Origin: Megalopta genalis
Taxonomy: Eukaryota; Arthropoda; Insecta; Hymenoptera; Halictidae
Direction: 5' to 3'
Length of the DNA stretch: 64,000 nt
Assembly (NCBI RefSeq): GCF_051020955.1
Contig: NC_135015.1
Span: 6,087,616 to 6,151,615, forward strand
Positions 52,276 to 64,000 of this stretch are shown here, piece after piece. How positions within the stretch are numbered: position 1 is the first letter of the stretch; each line of letters opens with the position of its first letter. The position numbers and the translations under genes were made by a program. The notes under the pieces are model-generated. The model did no database searches and had not been told where the DNA came from. It was given only the letters and a program-made list of their open reading frames with translations.

Positions 52276-53908
52276 GTAAGTCCACTATACGATCCCCCTT
52301 CTCGTCGAGGACACTAGATGGTGATATCGAGCGCTGTCGTCGACAACTACTCTCTCGTCAGTCCATGTCTTGGCCATCGTTGGCAGAACCTATTCGATCA
52401 GACGAATCGAGCGTCTAGTTAGGTCTTTTAAGAGGATCTACGATTGAGAGGATTACCAGATAGATAGGCATTTTATTTCTGCTGTCACGACGTGGGTAGC
52501 AGATGTTGTTTGGCCTAGTTGTTTGAATCTGCACCTGCTCGGTTTTTATTTAAATGCAGAAAATCAGCTGATACATAGAAATCCTTACGATTACCTTTTT
52601 TTAGAAGTGGGCTAGTGTGTTTAAGGAGCTATTTGACTTAGTTTGCTAGGCGTTGTCAGCAACAAGTATCGAATTGCAAACAGAATTTTTCAGTAATAAT
52701 ATTGATTTGATCGAATATTTTCTGTCAGGGATAGTAGATCATTTTCCACACTCGTGGTTCACATAGATCTCTAGATCGTTTCAGGCTGTTGGGACATAGC
52801 GAGCGAAGAATTCAGTTTCATTGCAGATATCGTTTATTACGGTTGTAAGTGAAGAAATATTAGATAAGTGAAGCAATTAGGATCCACGGACGATAAGAGT
52901 GAGGAACTAACGAACCAGAATTATATTTTACTTTGAACACGTGTCGAATATCGATTTAAGAAAACAAGTATCGAAGAAGTAAAAAGCTAGCTTTTATGAA
53001 CCAATTAATTCAGCTGTCCCTTAAAGAAGTAGAGGAGAAAGTGACGCTAATGTTGTAAATTATTATGATCGCATGATACAATACCAAATATATCATTGCG
53101 AATTTAGAGCAGCTTCATTTATTAATTAATATGTACGCTCGATATCACCGCATCCTAAAGCAATATCCTGTTATTTACGACGATGGAAGAAAGGAGAAAT
53201 AAAAACGATGTACAGCAGTCGCTGAAAGCCACTCCCAATTGGTATTCACTTAACGGTTTGTTTTCACACGACGGACAAGAGCGAGTGATTTTAATTAAAC
53301 TTTTCCCGCTCTCTTGTCGACAGAGAGAAAAGTCCGATTGATCAGGCTACTTTTCCAAGTATCCGAGTGTCCAACTAAGCTAACCCATACTAACAGCATC
53401 GAATTATTGAACTTTGTGTGTGACGATTTTCCAATTCAGTTAAATCTACGTTCGTAACAGTGATATGCACTGTATGCCGGGTGTACGATAGAGACTGAAG
53501 CTGAAGGATACCGAGAGTATGGGCGCCAAAGTTACTTTTTTTAGTCGAATTTATATCACTTATGTTGCCGCAGCTTTTCGATTTGCAAAACAGCTCTGAA
53601 CGCTGAGCTTCTCAGTTTGCCAATATTACGATCTTCTTTTCTCACGTTTCTTCCGCCCACCCCCCCCCCTTTTCTGTCCACCTTTTTTATATCTCCTTCT
53701 TTTTTCTCACTTAATACATTTGATTAACGACCAAGTTGTTTATTGTACTTTTGTAACATTTGTACCGATGCAAAAGAATCTTTCAGGATCAAGTATCGCA
53801 ATTGCACGTAGTAAGAACATTATTGGAATCCTCTGAATAACCGTAGAGAATTACTCATTGCCGCAATTACAGGAGAACCTTAATGAATCATTTGTCTGCT
53901 TGTTTTAG
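52276..53908 (+). other. Rbp6: Intron between exons B and C
   Basis: Begins GTAAGT and ends TTGTTTTAG. AT-rich with no exon seen. A pyrimidine-only-like tract with a C homopolymer occupies about 53631-53709, some 200 bases before exon C. A CTAAC-type branch candidate occurs nearer the acceptor region but is not unique. Confidence 0.8.
53631..53709 (+). repeat. Long pyrimidine tract with poly-C run
   Basis: About 80 bases nearly all C/T, including about eleven consecutive C at 53660-53669. It lies upstream of the exon C acceptor and could bind PTB- or PCBP-type splicing regulators. This is inference. Confidence 0.7.
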
Positions 53909-53950
53909 GGCCCTCTAATACCAGCGGCGTTCACTAATGGCTACCATTGA
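53909..53950 (+). CDS. Rbp6: Musashi-family RNA-binding protein, terminal coding exon C
   Basis: After TGTTTTAG the exon reads GPLIPAAFTNGYH and stops at TGA 53948-53950. It is in phase 0, as exon B requires. This peptide is nearly identical to the C-terminus of vertebrate MSI1 and MSI2 (GPLIATAFTNGYH as I recall it), which makes the family and strand assignment firm despite only 13 codons. The exon probably continues as 3'UTR to a donor (CAG|GTATGT) at 53973/53974. That junction is only 23 nt after the stop, too close to trigger nonsense-mediated decay in the usual model. Confidence 0.93.
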   Translation, partial: GPLIPAAFTNGYH

Positions 53951-53973
53951 GCCTCGTTAAGACCTAATAACAG

Positions 53974-55131
53974 GTATGTAGTCCCGTTACAACGTCCTTT
54001 ATTCCAGATCTGCCATTACGTCGAAATATTTCATGTCTATCGTGTGTGACTTAATACCGACAGGCTTTACTTTTTGGTTTTCACGATTAATCGACTGCTC
54101 GTTGTAGGACCCGTATGGAATTTGAACGTATCGCAATGTGTATTGTACCGGTAGCTCGTAGATAGACCGTAAATATAAGCCATAACCACCTACGCTTGAC
54201 AAAAGCCGCATCGCCCGATCATAATTAATTCTCCTGTTGTTTTCCGAATTTAGCGCATTATCTTACAAGTACGGTAATGACGACCCTTCATCCTTCTATA
54301 CCAAACGCTACAGAAGCACCGAGCTCTTTCTATCAGCCAACTGCAAAGTGATCAATGTTTCCTTAAAAATTATGCTGCGGAACTTTGTGCATTTATCAGA
54401 AACTCTCAAGCTTAAGTTACGTGCACTGTTCAGAATTCAGGAAGTTGAGACAATTAGACCCTTCTGGAAATAATCGAATTGCTTACGTTCTGTGCAACGT
54501 ACTACAAAATATAAATTGTTGATATTGGATTCATTCCATATGCTGCGAAAAGAAAAATTATTATTGTTGCAAAAGACCGCTTTTGTGTCATACTACTTTT
54601 ACAGTGCACCAGGGTTGCATGATAATGTTGAATTAATTAGAAATCAGAGAAATGTCTTCGACTTTTTAAGGAAAATTCAGAGTAGATCCACAAGCCGCAA
54701 GATTATGCGAGGTATTCGAAATATTTCATTCAACTTTAATATCCATAAAATCGCCAAGAAAACTGTGAACCTGCACAAACTTCTGCAATCTAATTGCAAT
54801 ACTTGGAACAAGATATTTTGGTGGCATAAGCGCAATAAGGTTCGGATCAACGCAGACCAATTGCTTTATTTCATCTTCACGTGTTTCCACGGCAAACACC
54901 ACAATCCCAAAACCCCCTGATCCGATCTTTACGCTACATTCGAACAGTGTCGTTTTAACTGTATCAATTAATAAAGCAGCCATCAAAGAATTTTGCTTCC
55001 CTATGCACTCCGACACGATCCGCTTTCCCCAACTCACATGATCATTGCTTCATTACGAAACATGTGCGTAGAGAGCTTGAGTCGGTTACTGTCAGCATCA
55101 CTAACAAGCGTACGATTTTTTTTTTTATTAG
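53974..55131 (+). other. Rbp6: Probable intron in the 3'UTR
   Basis: Starts with a good donor (CAG|GTATGT). It ends with CACTAACAAGC (a consensus-like branch site), a run of T, and ATTAG at 55131. Its removal would join exon C to a purine-rich UTR at 55132. The interior is AT-rich and contains a kinase-like remnant on the opposite strand. Confidence 0.5.
54601..55037 (-). pseudogene. Degenerate protein-kinase-like remnant (perhaps Mos-like)
   Basis: On the minus strand an open stretch of 103 codons (55037-54729) contains IGSGGFGIVVFAVET at about 54926-54882, matching the ATP-binding glycine-rich loop of protein kinases. Beyond its stop, other frames continue with NLAACGSTL (around 54680-54705) and QHYHATLVHC (around 54601-54631). 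In order and spacing these resemble the hinge (ELCG-S-L) and catalytic-loop region (CH-AG-VH-D) of Mos-type kinases. The catalytic aspartate is missing, at least one frameshift and several stops break the frame, and I see no activation segment. If real, it is a dead retrocopy sitting in an intron. The match is weak enough that chance remains possible. Confidence 0.3.
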
Positions 55132-55551
55132 GATGGACGAGAGGGCAGAGCGCAGCGTGGTCGACTGACGGTACAGCGAGCGATGTAAATGCCTTGGAAG
55201 ACTTTATCAGGATAAACGAACTCTGGACGGAGGAGGATGCGTGTCACCATCAGGAGGAGTCGCGATTTAGATAGAGATCCGAGAGATCAAGCGAGAGAAT
55301 TCTTCTCTCGATAGAATTCAGGAGACCATCCGGAGAAAAATAGAGAATATGACGAAATTAGTCAGGAACGAAGACCAACACTCAGGCAAATTTGTACATC
55401 CGATCCGTATCCAGACACACATCAGAGAAGAAGGACACGCAAGAGGATTAAGGGCAGAGAAGCAAGGAAAACACGAGGAAAATGGCTGACGAGCTGCGTC
55501 ACAGCTGATTCGGTGGCCGAAACTGCGTATTGATGCCCATTCTCCGACATT

Positions 55552-55557
55552 AATAAA
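55552..55557 (+). terminator. Rbp6: Candidate polyadenylation signal AATAAA
   Basis: First AATAAA in the presumed 3'UTR exon, about 420 bases after its acceptor. Confidence 0.35.
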
Positions 55558-55630
55558 GAATAATATAATAATAATAATGAATTAAATTAATATTATTAAT
55601 TGCTAAATAATTAAGCGACTAAGTCTAGAG

Positions 55631-55650
55631 TATATAAATACTATATATAA

Positions 55651-55681
<31 letters not shown>

Positions 55682-55684
55682 AAT
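55631..55684 (+). repeat. (TA)n microsatellite
   Basis: TATAAA units merging into a pure TA run at about 55660-55681. Confidence 0.9.
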
Positions 55685-55831
55685 AATTGATAAATATTAG
55701 ACGATAACGTATGATCCTTAGTATCTAAGCGAGACGAAGACAGGAGAGAAAAATACCAACTCACATACGAATATTATTACCAATTATTACATACGTATAT
55801 ACACGTACATGTGTGTGTATATACATATATA

Positions 55832-55859
55832 ATAATGTTATATATATACATAACATTAT
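55832..55859 (+). repeat. 10-bp inverted repeat in TA-rich DNA
   Basis: ATAATGTTAT (55832-55841) and its reverse complement ATAACATTAT (55850-55859) flank an 8-base TA loop. Confidence 0.6.
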
Positions 55860-56190
55860 GGCAATTACACAGATTAACAAAATAAAAACAAAAGAGAGGC
55901 CGCAAGTACGCGTGGTTGGCGCGCACGCGCGTGCAATATACATATATATATACATACATATATATGTATATATAAAAAAGTATAAATATGAATATATATA
56001 TAAATATAAATAAAAAAAAAAGTTATAATTATACGCGTGCACACGTTCGCATCCGGGAAGAACGTTTCCTTCTGAGCTCTCGGGATTTTAGGCGATTAGA
56101 AGCGAGAGAGCAGCGTACGAAGAATTTTCTGAGGACGGCCGAGAGAACGGAACGACGTCACGGAGAGGAGAGAACAAGAAAGAATGAAAG

Positions 56191-56277
56191 AGACAGTGAG
56201 AGAGAGAGAGAGAGTGAGAGAGAGAGAGAGAGAGTTAAAGAGTGAAAGAAAAAGAGAGAGAAAGAGAGAGAGAAATT
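56191..56277 (+). repeat. (GA)n low-complexity tract
   Basis: GA repeat with GTGAG and GTTAAAG interruptions in the presumed 3'UTR. Confidence 0.9.
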
Positions 56278-56767
56278 GACGCGCGAATGTAAGGGTAGTC
56301 GGGGGATTAGGAGGAGATGACGAGGGCGCTAGGCAGCCGGGAGTGGCTTCGCCCTTTTTCTTTGTTTCTCGCGAATGAGCGGGGCGGACGAGGGCGCGAG
56401 CGAGCGTGTACGTTTTGCGCGAGCGTGTGTCCGCCACTTCTCAGCGTGCTCTTTGCCAAGCTGAATACCGGAATGGTACTTCTCTCGCCCCGGCGTCGTC
56501 GAACCACTCTTCTCCCTTTTTCCCGGGTGTGCAACGAGGGAGGATGAAAAAAGAAAGGACCGGAGAAAGAAAGAACGGAAGGAAAAGAATGCCAGCACAG
56601 GAGGAGGATGAGGAGGACAAGAAACGAGTTACATACGGTCGCAGAGACGCGTGTGTCGCGCGGATGATGAGAGACACTGTTAGGGTTACTTATCTGTCGC
56701 GCGAGCAACGAGGACCGACATCAACCGATTCGGATTTGCGAAGCTATTGTAGTTAGACAAACAAAGG

Positions 56768-56808
<41 letters not shown>
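56768..56808 (+). repeat. (GA)n microsatellite
   Basis: About 40 bases of nearly pure GA. Confidence 0.95.
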
Positions 56809-56809
<1 letters not shown>

Positions 56810-57378
56810 CGTGAGAGTGTAAAGTGCGTGTGAGACGGAGCGAATGACCCAGTTTCAAAGGGGATGCGTATCGACGTGAATCGACGGAAGAGAATCAAAC
56901 ATCACGTCCTAAGAAAAGCTAGTTTTGCAAATACATGGTCGCAAGATGGCAGCCAAGGTGCAGCAATGAACGCCCGAGGACACACCGTTGCATCAACGAA
57001 CATCCGGCTGGATCCCATTCAACGCCGCAACCGATGACCGTCGAATTCAATCGGCTGTTCTATGGCTGTCCAATCGATTACTTGCATTAACCTCGGTACA
57101 CACATACATATTACCCGTACGCGAATTATTGTATCATTGATTTACCATAATGACCTATATGCATGACCCTATAGAGGAGCCAGTGGGAAACTTAAGCACG
57201 TTTACCGATATACAGACACACACATAACAAACATATACCGACGGGACATACATACAGATGTACACACCAGTATTTCATACAGATGTACACACACACGAGC
57301 ATTTCATACATCGTACATGTAAGATGCCTACAGAGAATAGATAATATATAGATACCATATATACAGAGAGACAATGTG

Positions 57379-57394
57379 TGCACGCGCGCGTGCA
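57379..57394 (+). repeat. 16-bp perfect palindrome of alternating purine/pyrimidine
   Basis: TGCACGCGCGCGTGCA is self-complementary and strictly alternating, so it can form a cruciform or Z-DNA. Flanking ACAATG and CATTGT allow a longer imperfect hairpin. Confidence 0.8.
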
Positions 57395-57498
57395 TTGTTG
57401 ACACGATGTTGTACACACAAACAGGCACAGTTACACGTCTACTTTTACACGCGTCGGCGACTTTTTGAACGACTTACACGGATACTGAGAGAAAATGA

Positions 57499-57500
57499 GG

Positions 57501-57563
<63 letters not shown>
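57499..57563 (+). repeat. (GA)n microsatellite
   Basis: GA repeat with single GACA and GCGA interruptions. Confidence 0.95.
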
Positions 57564-57565
<2 letters not shown>

Positions 57566-59680
57566 ACACACATCACATCCAGAACGTACCATGCGCAGAT
57601 CCATAACAATTTACGTGAAATAAGGATACGTTAAAGGAAAAAAAAATATACATATATACACACATGTATGCAGTTATTATATCGTTCGTCCGCAATGTAC
57701 AGAGCGTTAGTTAACGGCGAGGACGCGAATCGCCCACATTGAACGCGCTAGTGCGCGTTTGGAAAAATAAAAAAAAAGAGAGGTGCGAACTGCAGAGAGA
57801 TGATAGAAAACAAGCGAAAGAGACAACACTTTGATGAGCAGCGAGATTGTGCGTCTGTGCCCCCGATGTATGAGAGAGATAGTGAGAGCGAGAGAGAGAA
57901 TGAAGGAAAGTGTTGATACACGTGTGCAAGGGAACGAGCGCATGAGAGAGTGTGAGAGAGTTCATAACAATATAGGATTTACGAACAAGGTTATTTAAAT
58001 GCCATCGCGATTCAATGTAAAGTATAATTGAGCTAACAAGGAAAGACGTAAACGTGAGAATATGAGAATATTATGTAGCCTTAATTGAGGAACGACTGGA
58101 CACCAAAAATAATAAAAAGAAAAAAAGATAAGAGAAAAATGAAGAAGTGTCAGAGGAAAACAATGTTACGTTCTTCCGCGTTTCAAGTATTCGCTGATTG
58201 GAGGGACGAGGATCGATATGAGGATAAAGAAAGAAACTGACGGATGCTCCATTCGAACATATTCGTGATTGAGTTAGGTTAATTATGCCGTGAAATATAA
58301 TAAACGTTCGAGAAGCAGGGTGGCGTCACGCTCCAACAAACACGTTCTACTTCTATAATACTTTCTTCGGTACACGCCTATTTTTACAAATCTATCCGAC
58401 TAATTGTTCCGACGCAAAGGGGCTCAAAAAGACGGTACTGCGAATTAATTAACAGGCACGAATCCCCCTGCTTCCGATCGAACGAACCATCGACGTGCAT
58501 ATAACGATAAACAGCCTCGGATTGGTTCACGCGATTTTGTTAGTAAACGCTGATTCACACTGTTCCTTACGGATACTATTATTAAAGCCGGTTGAACGAT
58601 TGAATTTTTGCGCCAAATAAGAGACGACGAGCGATTTAATTAATAGAAATTATGAAAGAAAGAGCGAGCGAAAGAGAGATTAACGAAAAAAGGGGAGATA
58701 CGTGCGGCGATTATAGCGCGATTATTATTGTATTCAACAACAGGGTAAACTTTAAAATGAGAAAGAATACTTTAAAATTCGAACGCGTGTCACGTCGAAC
58801 GGCGGCCATTTTGTTTTTCTGTGCGCGACTGTGCGTGCGCGCAACAGGAAAAACCGAAAACGAAAAAAAAAGAGGTGAAAGAGGAAGACAAAGATGAAGT
58901 AATAAGAGTAAAAATAAACGAACGAGTCAATTGTTACGAACGTTAGCAATACTTCGTCACGACCACAAAGAATAAAATGGCAAATAACAAACAAAAATGC
59001 AAAAAAAAAATGGAACAAAGCGGAGGAATAATAATGTACACTATATTCGCGGTTAATGATAATTCTTAAGTTGATGATGTGTGACGGGTGATCCCGTTCG
59101 TCCTCTGGAGAAAGAGAAAGAAGAACAATACGAAAATTGTTCACTCCCAAAGATGCAAAGGTGGAAACAATGAGGAATGAACTGCGTTCTTGCAAGCGAA
59201 ACAAAATGGTAGCTGCTTTGTTAGCCCCCCGAAATCACCACAATTCATCAAAAATGATATCCAGGAATAACTGATGAAGAAAGACAATGGGAGGCGATAT
59301 GAATATCGTGCAGCAGAAGATCAGAATTGTGAGATCAACGTTGAGAAGTCGAGAAAGGGGATGGACGAAGAGACGGCCATTGTTCTAATTAATGTTGCCT
59401 AGATTCGACGTTTCGTGTTTTTCGTTCCGTGAGTTTGTACAAACACTACTCGAGAGGACGCGGAGTTTTTGAGAAGCGTGCGCTTCTTTTTTTACACGTT
59501 TGCTCTGCGCGATCGTATGATCGCTGGTTTCAGAAACGCGTTGAAGATGGACTTCACGTGGAATGGGAAACACTATGCCAGAACACGCAACACCACAGTT
59601 CAATGAGATTCACCGTAGATGTAAGGGACTCTGACGAGACAGATCGCAGCGGGTGAAAGGGACATTACGAAGAGCAAAGA

Positions 59681-59682
59681 GT

Positions 59683-59729
<47 letters not shown>
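59681..59729 (+). repeat. (GA)n microsatellite
   Basis: About 48 bases of GA. Confidence 0.95.
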
Positions 59730-60060
59730 CAGTGCTTAAGTGTACAAGTTGTAACTTTTCGCAGTTAGGCTGAAAGAATTTTGGGTTCCTGGTAACTGAT
59801 GTCAATTCATCGCTTTTAATCTATTAAGAAACGATAGGATTTACTCGGAATGAATTGATCGAGGACCTTGCGACGTTCAGACATTTAATTCAACCCGCAG
59901 TAGATAGCAAATTATCGTGATAGAGATATGTAGTCGTCTCTGAGAAGTGTGTCGGCGATTGAATGGTTTTCGTTCGGGCTTATAAGTTCCCTACACTCGG
60001 TACTTGCAACAGGAACCCAGACGACTTTCAATGAGAATCCTCAGACAGAAAAAGCGAGAG

Positions 60061-60149
60061 AGATGAAGAGAGAGAAAGGAAAATTAAAAGAGCGAAAGAG
60101 AAAGAGCAAGAGAGAGAGAGTGTGTGTGTGTGTGAGTGTGTGTGTGTGT
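60061..60149 (+). repeat. Compound (GA)n(GT)n microsatellite
   Basis: GA/GAAA-rich tract to 60120, switching directly to a GT run at 60120-60149. Confidence 0.9.
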
Positions 60150-60256
60150 TATTATATATAAATAAATATGCATATTCGAAGAAATCTACTATCAATTATT
60201 AATTAGATGAAACAAAGAAAGAGAATGCGATCGAACGAGTTAATTGCGAAAGAGTG

Positions 60257-60275
60257 AATCGAGAGAAAGAGAAAA

Positions 60276-60318
<43 letters not shown>
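60257..60318 (+). repeat. (GA)n microsatellite
   Basis: GAGAAA units grading into pure GA. Confidence 0.95.
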
Positions 60319-60319
<1 letters not shown>

Positions 60320-60459
60320 GTGGAGAACCTGGAGATGATAGGGAAGAAAGAGAGAACGAGAAAGAGGAGTAAGCAAAGAATATATATGCGAGTACAGTCC
60401 ACGCGTTTATATTTATAAATATGAAATACATTAATATTGAAATATTACGTCTATAACTA

Positions 60460-60560
60460 CATCTAGTATATATATATAAATATATATAAATATAAATATA
60501 TAAATATATATATATATATTTATTTATTTATATATATATGCATATAAATATAAATATACA
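60460..60560 (+). repeat. (TA)n low-complexity tract
   Basis: TATATAAATA units over about 100 bases. Confidence 0.9.
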
Positions 60561-61800
60561 TAATGAAGAATTAAGAGAAGGCAAGAAAATATATTATGTC
60601 TATATTATAAACCATTAAGGCGAGAAACAAAACAAACAAAACAAAAATATGAAGAATTATGAAAATGAACAGATATATTGAGACATTGTTTTATGCATTT
60701 GTATATATATAGTTATTGATGTTTTAAAATGCTAATTATACTATTGCGTCGATGAGATTTTCTCGATCACCACCGATCGTGAGAGAAGAGCCGAGCGGGG
60801 GTGCAATACAAGGGGTGAGAGAGGTTAGATTAACGGGTTGGGACAGACAGGCGACGAGAAAGAGGGCGCAGTCCAAGTCTCTTAATTTTGATGCTTCTTT
60901 TTAATATCAGTCGAAATCAGAACAATTATTTCGCGGAAATAATCAAACACGAACAAGCATTATACTAATGCCTGAAGAAATTAAAGTTGGACGACGTCGT
61001 TCGCTCATCGACCGAGCTCTATCATTTATCGCGCAAATTAAGTACACGCTCATACACACGAAGACCCAGATATATAAATAATTACATGTATACAAATTTA
61101 CACGCGAGTAAGTGATAACTAACAGCTACGATAAAATTATATATGTACATGACGAGAAAACACGATAGAAAACGAAGGTCAGTTTGTAAAGAGAGTGCGA
61201 GGAAGATGTCAGCCAAGTGAAAATCGATCATTGTCGTTCCGTGATCGGTGAAGTGAGAACCAGATGAAGCAGTGAGACATTAACAGTTTTTGTGGTACTT
61301 ATTATTAATGTTATGATCGTTTGAACGCAGTTTAATGACGAACGTTTTCCCGACGATCTTGTTACCAATTTCGATCACTGTTATTGCCTAGGCTGGCGAA
61401 GTAAGAAGCAGAACGACCATTTGCTTCTCGCAAATTCATTTTCGATTTCTTGTTTTTATACCGATGGACGTTTGCTTCACGACTTTGTTGCGATTGCCGA
61501 TGATTTGTCAAGCGTTTCGCAGAATTCTTCGTAAGCAATGTCGAGTAATAATGTAACGACATAATCACGCGCGTTTAATCAATCGATCGTACCGCATCGA
61601 AGTTATTATACAACCGTATGAAGGATAGTTCAGTTTTCGATGACTCGAAATTACCACAATAGAACTTACTCAACTAGCAATAGTTCTCTTCTTATATATA
61701 TACATAATATACGTATACATATACGATGTATAACTGTCATTCGATGGAAATGTTTCGCGTTGTTCATTAATTAAATAAAAGCGACAGTCACGGACGAACA

Positions 61801-62712
61801 GAGTGGCCCAAAACGACTTGCACGAGATCAACTTAACAAACTACTTTTCTGAGACCTCTCTGCGCGAACGAATTTGCGCGCGCACACTCCGGCGCGGCGC
61901 CTACACATCGACACGCTCGATCTAATTCGATCAGGCTTGATCAAACTGTTCCGAACACTCTGAAATTCTTACCGCACGAATAACAAAAAGCCGGGATGAC
62001 ACTGAAAACAAGTAAAAGGCGAGACAACGAGGCAACAAAAGAGTTCACGATTTTACTTCGTCTCACGGATTCGTCGATATTGATCCTTCGATCGCTTTCT
62101 GCGCACCCTCTATTCTCTTGACTGCTGATACCTATGTTTCCTAGGACGGCTAGTTTCGCGACTCGAGTCGCGAATTTGCGTGTTCCGTTCCCGATGAACG
62201 ACGCCAAACGTCAGCATACATTACGAAAGAATAAGGAAAGAATAAGAGAAGAATAAGTGAAAAATCGTGAGAACAACCCCCGTCGCTCTGCGCGCGATGC
62301 GAATGTGGCGAGAGAGGAGAGAAAGAGAGAATGATAGTGCGTGCATGTGCGTATGAGATGAATTCGCAAAAGTCCGTAGATAGATAGACAATTTTCGAAA
62401 GATCATTTTCGTGCGTACGAGGAAAAGATCGACCAGCGGATCTTGCTGCGACCAAACACGATCACCGGGCGGCTTTCCTCCGGTTTTCTTGAATTTTCCG
62501 ATCGAGGAAAATGTTTTTCGAGGAAAACGTCCGAAGAGGCAAGGTCACGATCCCCTCGATCGGGTTTCAATCAATTGTAATATAAACGATCGAGCGGGCT
62601 CGCGATTCTCGAGTCGCAGCCAAGACGTAGGCTAAAGAGGATCCTACTTAGGAGTTACTTTAATTCGCGCGTCACGGGAACATGTGGGCCAACGATGCTC
62701 ACGCGTTTATTA

Positions 62713-62743
<31 letters not shown>

Positions 62744-64000
62744 ATTATTATTATTATTGATATTATTATTTTTTGTTTTCCTGTTCTGTTGACTTATGTG
62801 TCGTAAGGATTTTTATCACTATTGTTCATTGCTAAGATTAATGATTACGAACGGACGGTATTCGTCACGATGCGTCCACTATCATTTGCTATTTTGTCGG
62901 AATGCAATAATCGCTGTGTTACGAATACAATTGTTATTGTATATCGGAGGTGACTTCGTTTTTTCAAAAGTTTTTACCGAGAACCCTATCGCGACCGGAT
63001 CGCGCCGCCTGTCGGTATCGTCGACGGGTTTCTGTTCCAGTGGATCCGAGACACGCAAAACCGTTTTGTTCATTTTAGAGTAGAGCGTTGAGATCGATGA
63101 GAATCGGCTTGCCGAGCTTTAGGCGAATTCGAAGACGAGACCACGGGCGACCGCGGTCCGATCGCGCTGCGGGCCTGAATGTAACATGAACGTAACCCAT
63201 ACGATATGTATGTATATAAATATATTATATATATACGCACGCAAAAAAAAGTAACAAGCATAAATATTACAATAATATATTAATCGTGTAATTACACGTG
63301 CACACGTTCGGATGTGCAGTCACATGTAATCTGTTAATATTCTTCCTGCGTACGAGGACTACAGCCACGAGCTTCGATGAAGTTTTGCTAACCGTCGTAC
63401 ACAACCATACGAGTTCTCATTCGCGGCTCGTCGTGTTTAGGAACACTGATTACTTTTTACTCGATGTTCATCGATACCGTACACCCGATTCTGCAAACCG
63501 ATCCGATTGCTCGCTGTTATTCTAAATTCGAATCCAATGCAGCGTTTTACCAGAATCGTTTCTTCCACTGGGAAACGTTGGTCGATCTAAAAAGATCGAC
63601 AAAGATCGAAACGATATATTTCGAGCTTTTCCGTGGACTTAACGAAAAGTGAACGCTTTCAAAATCCCGATGAATTTCTATTATACTAATTTCTCATCGT
63701 TTTACGTTCGTTCACGAAACAATTGTCTATTCTCCGTATGCAGACTGCGGATTTTATGCGAAAATGAGCTGCTAATGAATTGTGAAGACGTTTGTGAATA
63801 TTGTTACTCTATTTTCAAGTTATTAAAATTAATCTTCAGACTACAGATTGCTCCAACTGAAAACACCAAAAACATTTTACTCCGTGACGTTCGCGTGTAC
63901 CGAGAATAATTCACGATTAACCCTCTGCGGATGGTTTTTTACTGTCTCCTCTGGTACAGTAAAAAACCGGTTATTCTTAAATGATATCACAGAAATTGTC
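61801..64000. other. Downstream DNA without a supported gene
   Basis: 61.8-62.7 kb is CpG-rich with short chance frames. A TTA microsatellite follows at 62708-62775 and the rest is mixed composition. No domain was recognised on either strand. Confidence 0.55.
62708..62775 (+). repeat. (TTA)n trinucleotide repeat
   Basis: About 65 bases of TTA with two small interruptions, ending in a T run. Confidence 0.95.

Larger units (their letters stand above)
55132..58320 (+). other. Rbp6: Probable long 3'UTR exon of the long Musashi isoform
   Basis: Purine-rich on the + strand, with GA tracts, TA repeats and few convincing frames. AATAAA occurs at 55552-55557 and 58299-58304. Texture continues to about 61.8 kb, with further AATAAA at 58971-58976 and 61774-61779, so several 3' ends are possible. 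If exon B were spliced directly here, the frame would give 18 codons (DGREGRAQRG...) ending TAA at 55186-55188. Confidence 0.45.
58321..61800 (+). other. Possible continuation of the long 3'UTR
   Basis: Base texture matches the preceding kilobases: A/G-rich, GA, GT and TA repeats, and no coding exon. AATAAA hexamers occur at 58971-58976 and 61774-61779. Where transcription ends cannot be told from sequence. Confidence 0.35.

Overview
The window looks like a piece of an insect nuclear genome, most likely hymenopteran (bee, ant or wasp). It is gene-poor, with very long non-coding stretches, frequent CpG, blocks of GC-rich, CpG-dense DNA alternating with AT-rich DNA, and many GA, CA and TA microsatellites. 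There are no bacterial-type operons, no CRISPR array and no rRNA cluster. I found no convincing tRNA. Most open frames are short and chance-like.

One gene can be supported: the 3' part of a Musashi-family RNA-binding protein on the + strand, best matching the insect Rbp6 / vertebrate MSI1-MSI2 branch. Three coding pieces chain in perfect reading phase. Exon A (from 4343) begins the Ala/Tyr/Gly-rich C-terminal tail. Exon B (51998-52275) carries the FPAANSPGP motif, a ten-alanine run and the SPQP block. Exon C (53909-53950) encodes GPLIPAAFTNGYH and the stop, closely resembling the end of vertebrate Musashi proteins. The two RRM domains and the promoter must lie left of position 1.

Exon A can end in two ways. 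It can be spliced at a donor at 4424, across an intron of about 47.6 kb, to exons B and C. Or it can read on through the donor to a stop at 4594-4596, giving a short His/Asn/Leu/Pro-rich tail followed by two AATAAA signals and a GU-rich stretch. This is a classic layout for intronic polyadenylation. A 33-nt candidate microexon lies upstream at 2518-2550. It has strong splice sites, is phase-compatible with exon A, and has two UGCAUG (Rbfox-type) motifs downstream.

Layout: 1-4342, upstream intron or UTR-like DNA with the candidate microexon; 4343-about 4850, exon A and the short-isoform 3' end; 4424-51997, the giant intron, with no convincing nested gene but simple repeats, CpG-rich blocks, a truncated foldback element (48078-48270) and several hairpins; 51998-53973, the long-isoform terminal exons; 53974-55131, a probable 3'UTR intron holding a degenerate kinase-like (perhaps Mos-like) remnant on the - strand; 55132 to roughly 58.3 or 61.8 kb, a probable very long purine-rich 3'UTR; 62-64 kb, unassigned DNA.

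I did not find an undescribed multi-gene system. The most interesting biology is the isoform architecture of the Musashi gene and a few hairpin and foldback structures.
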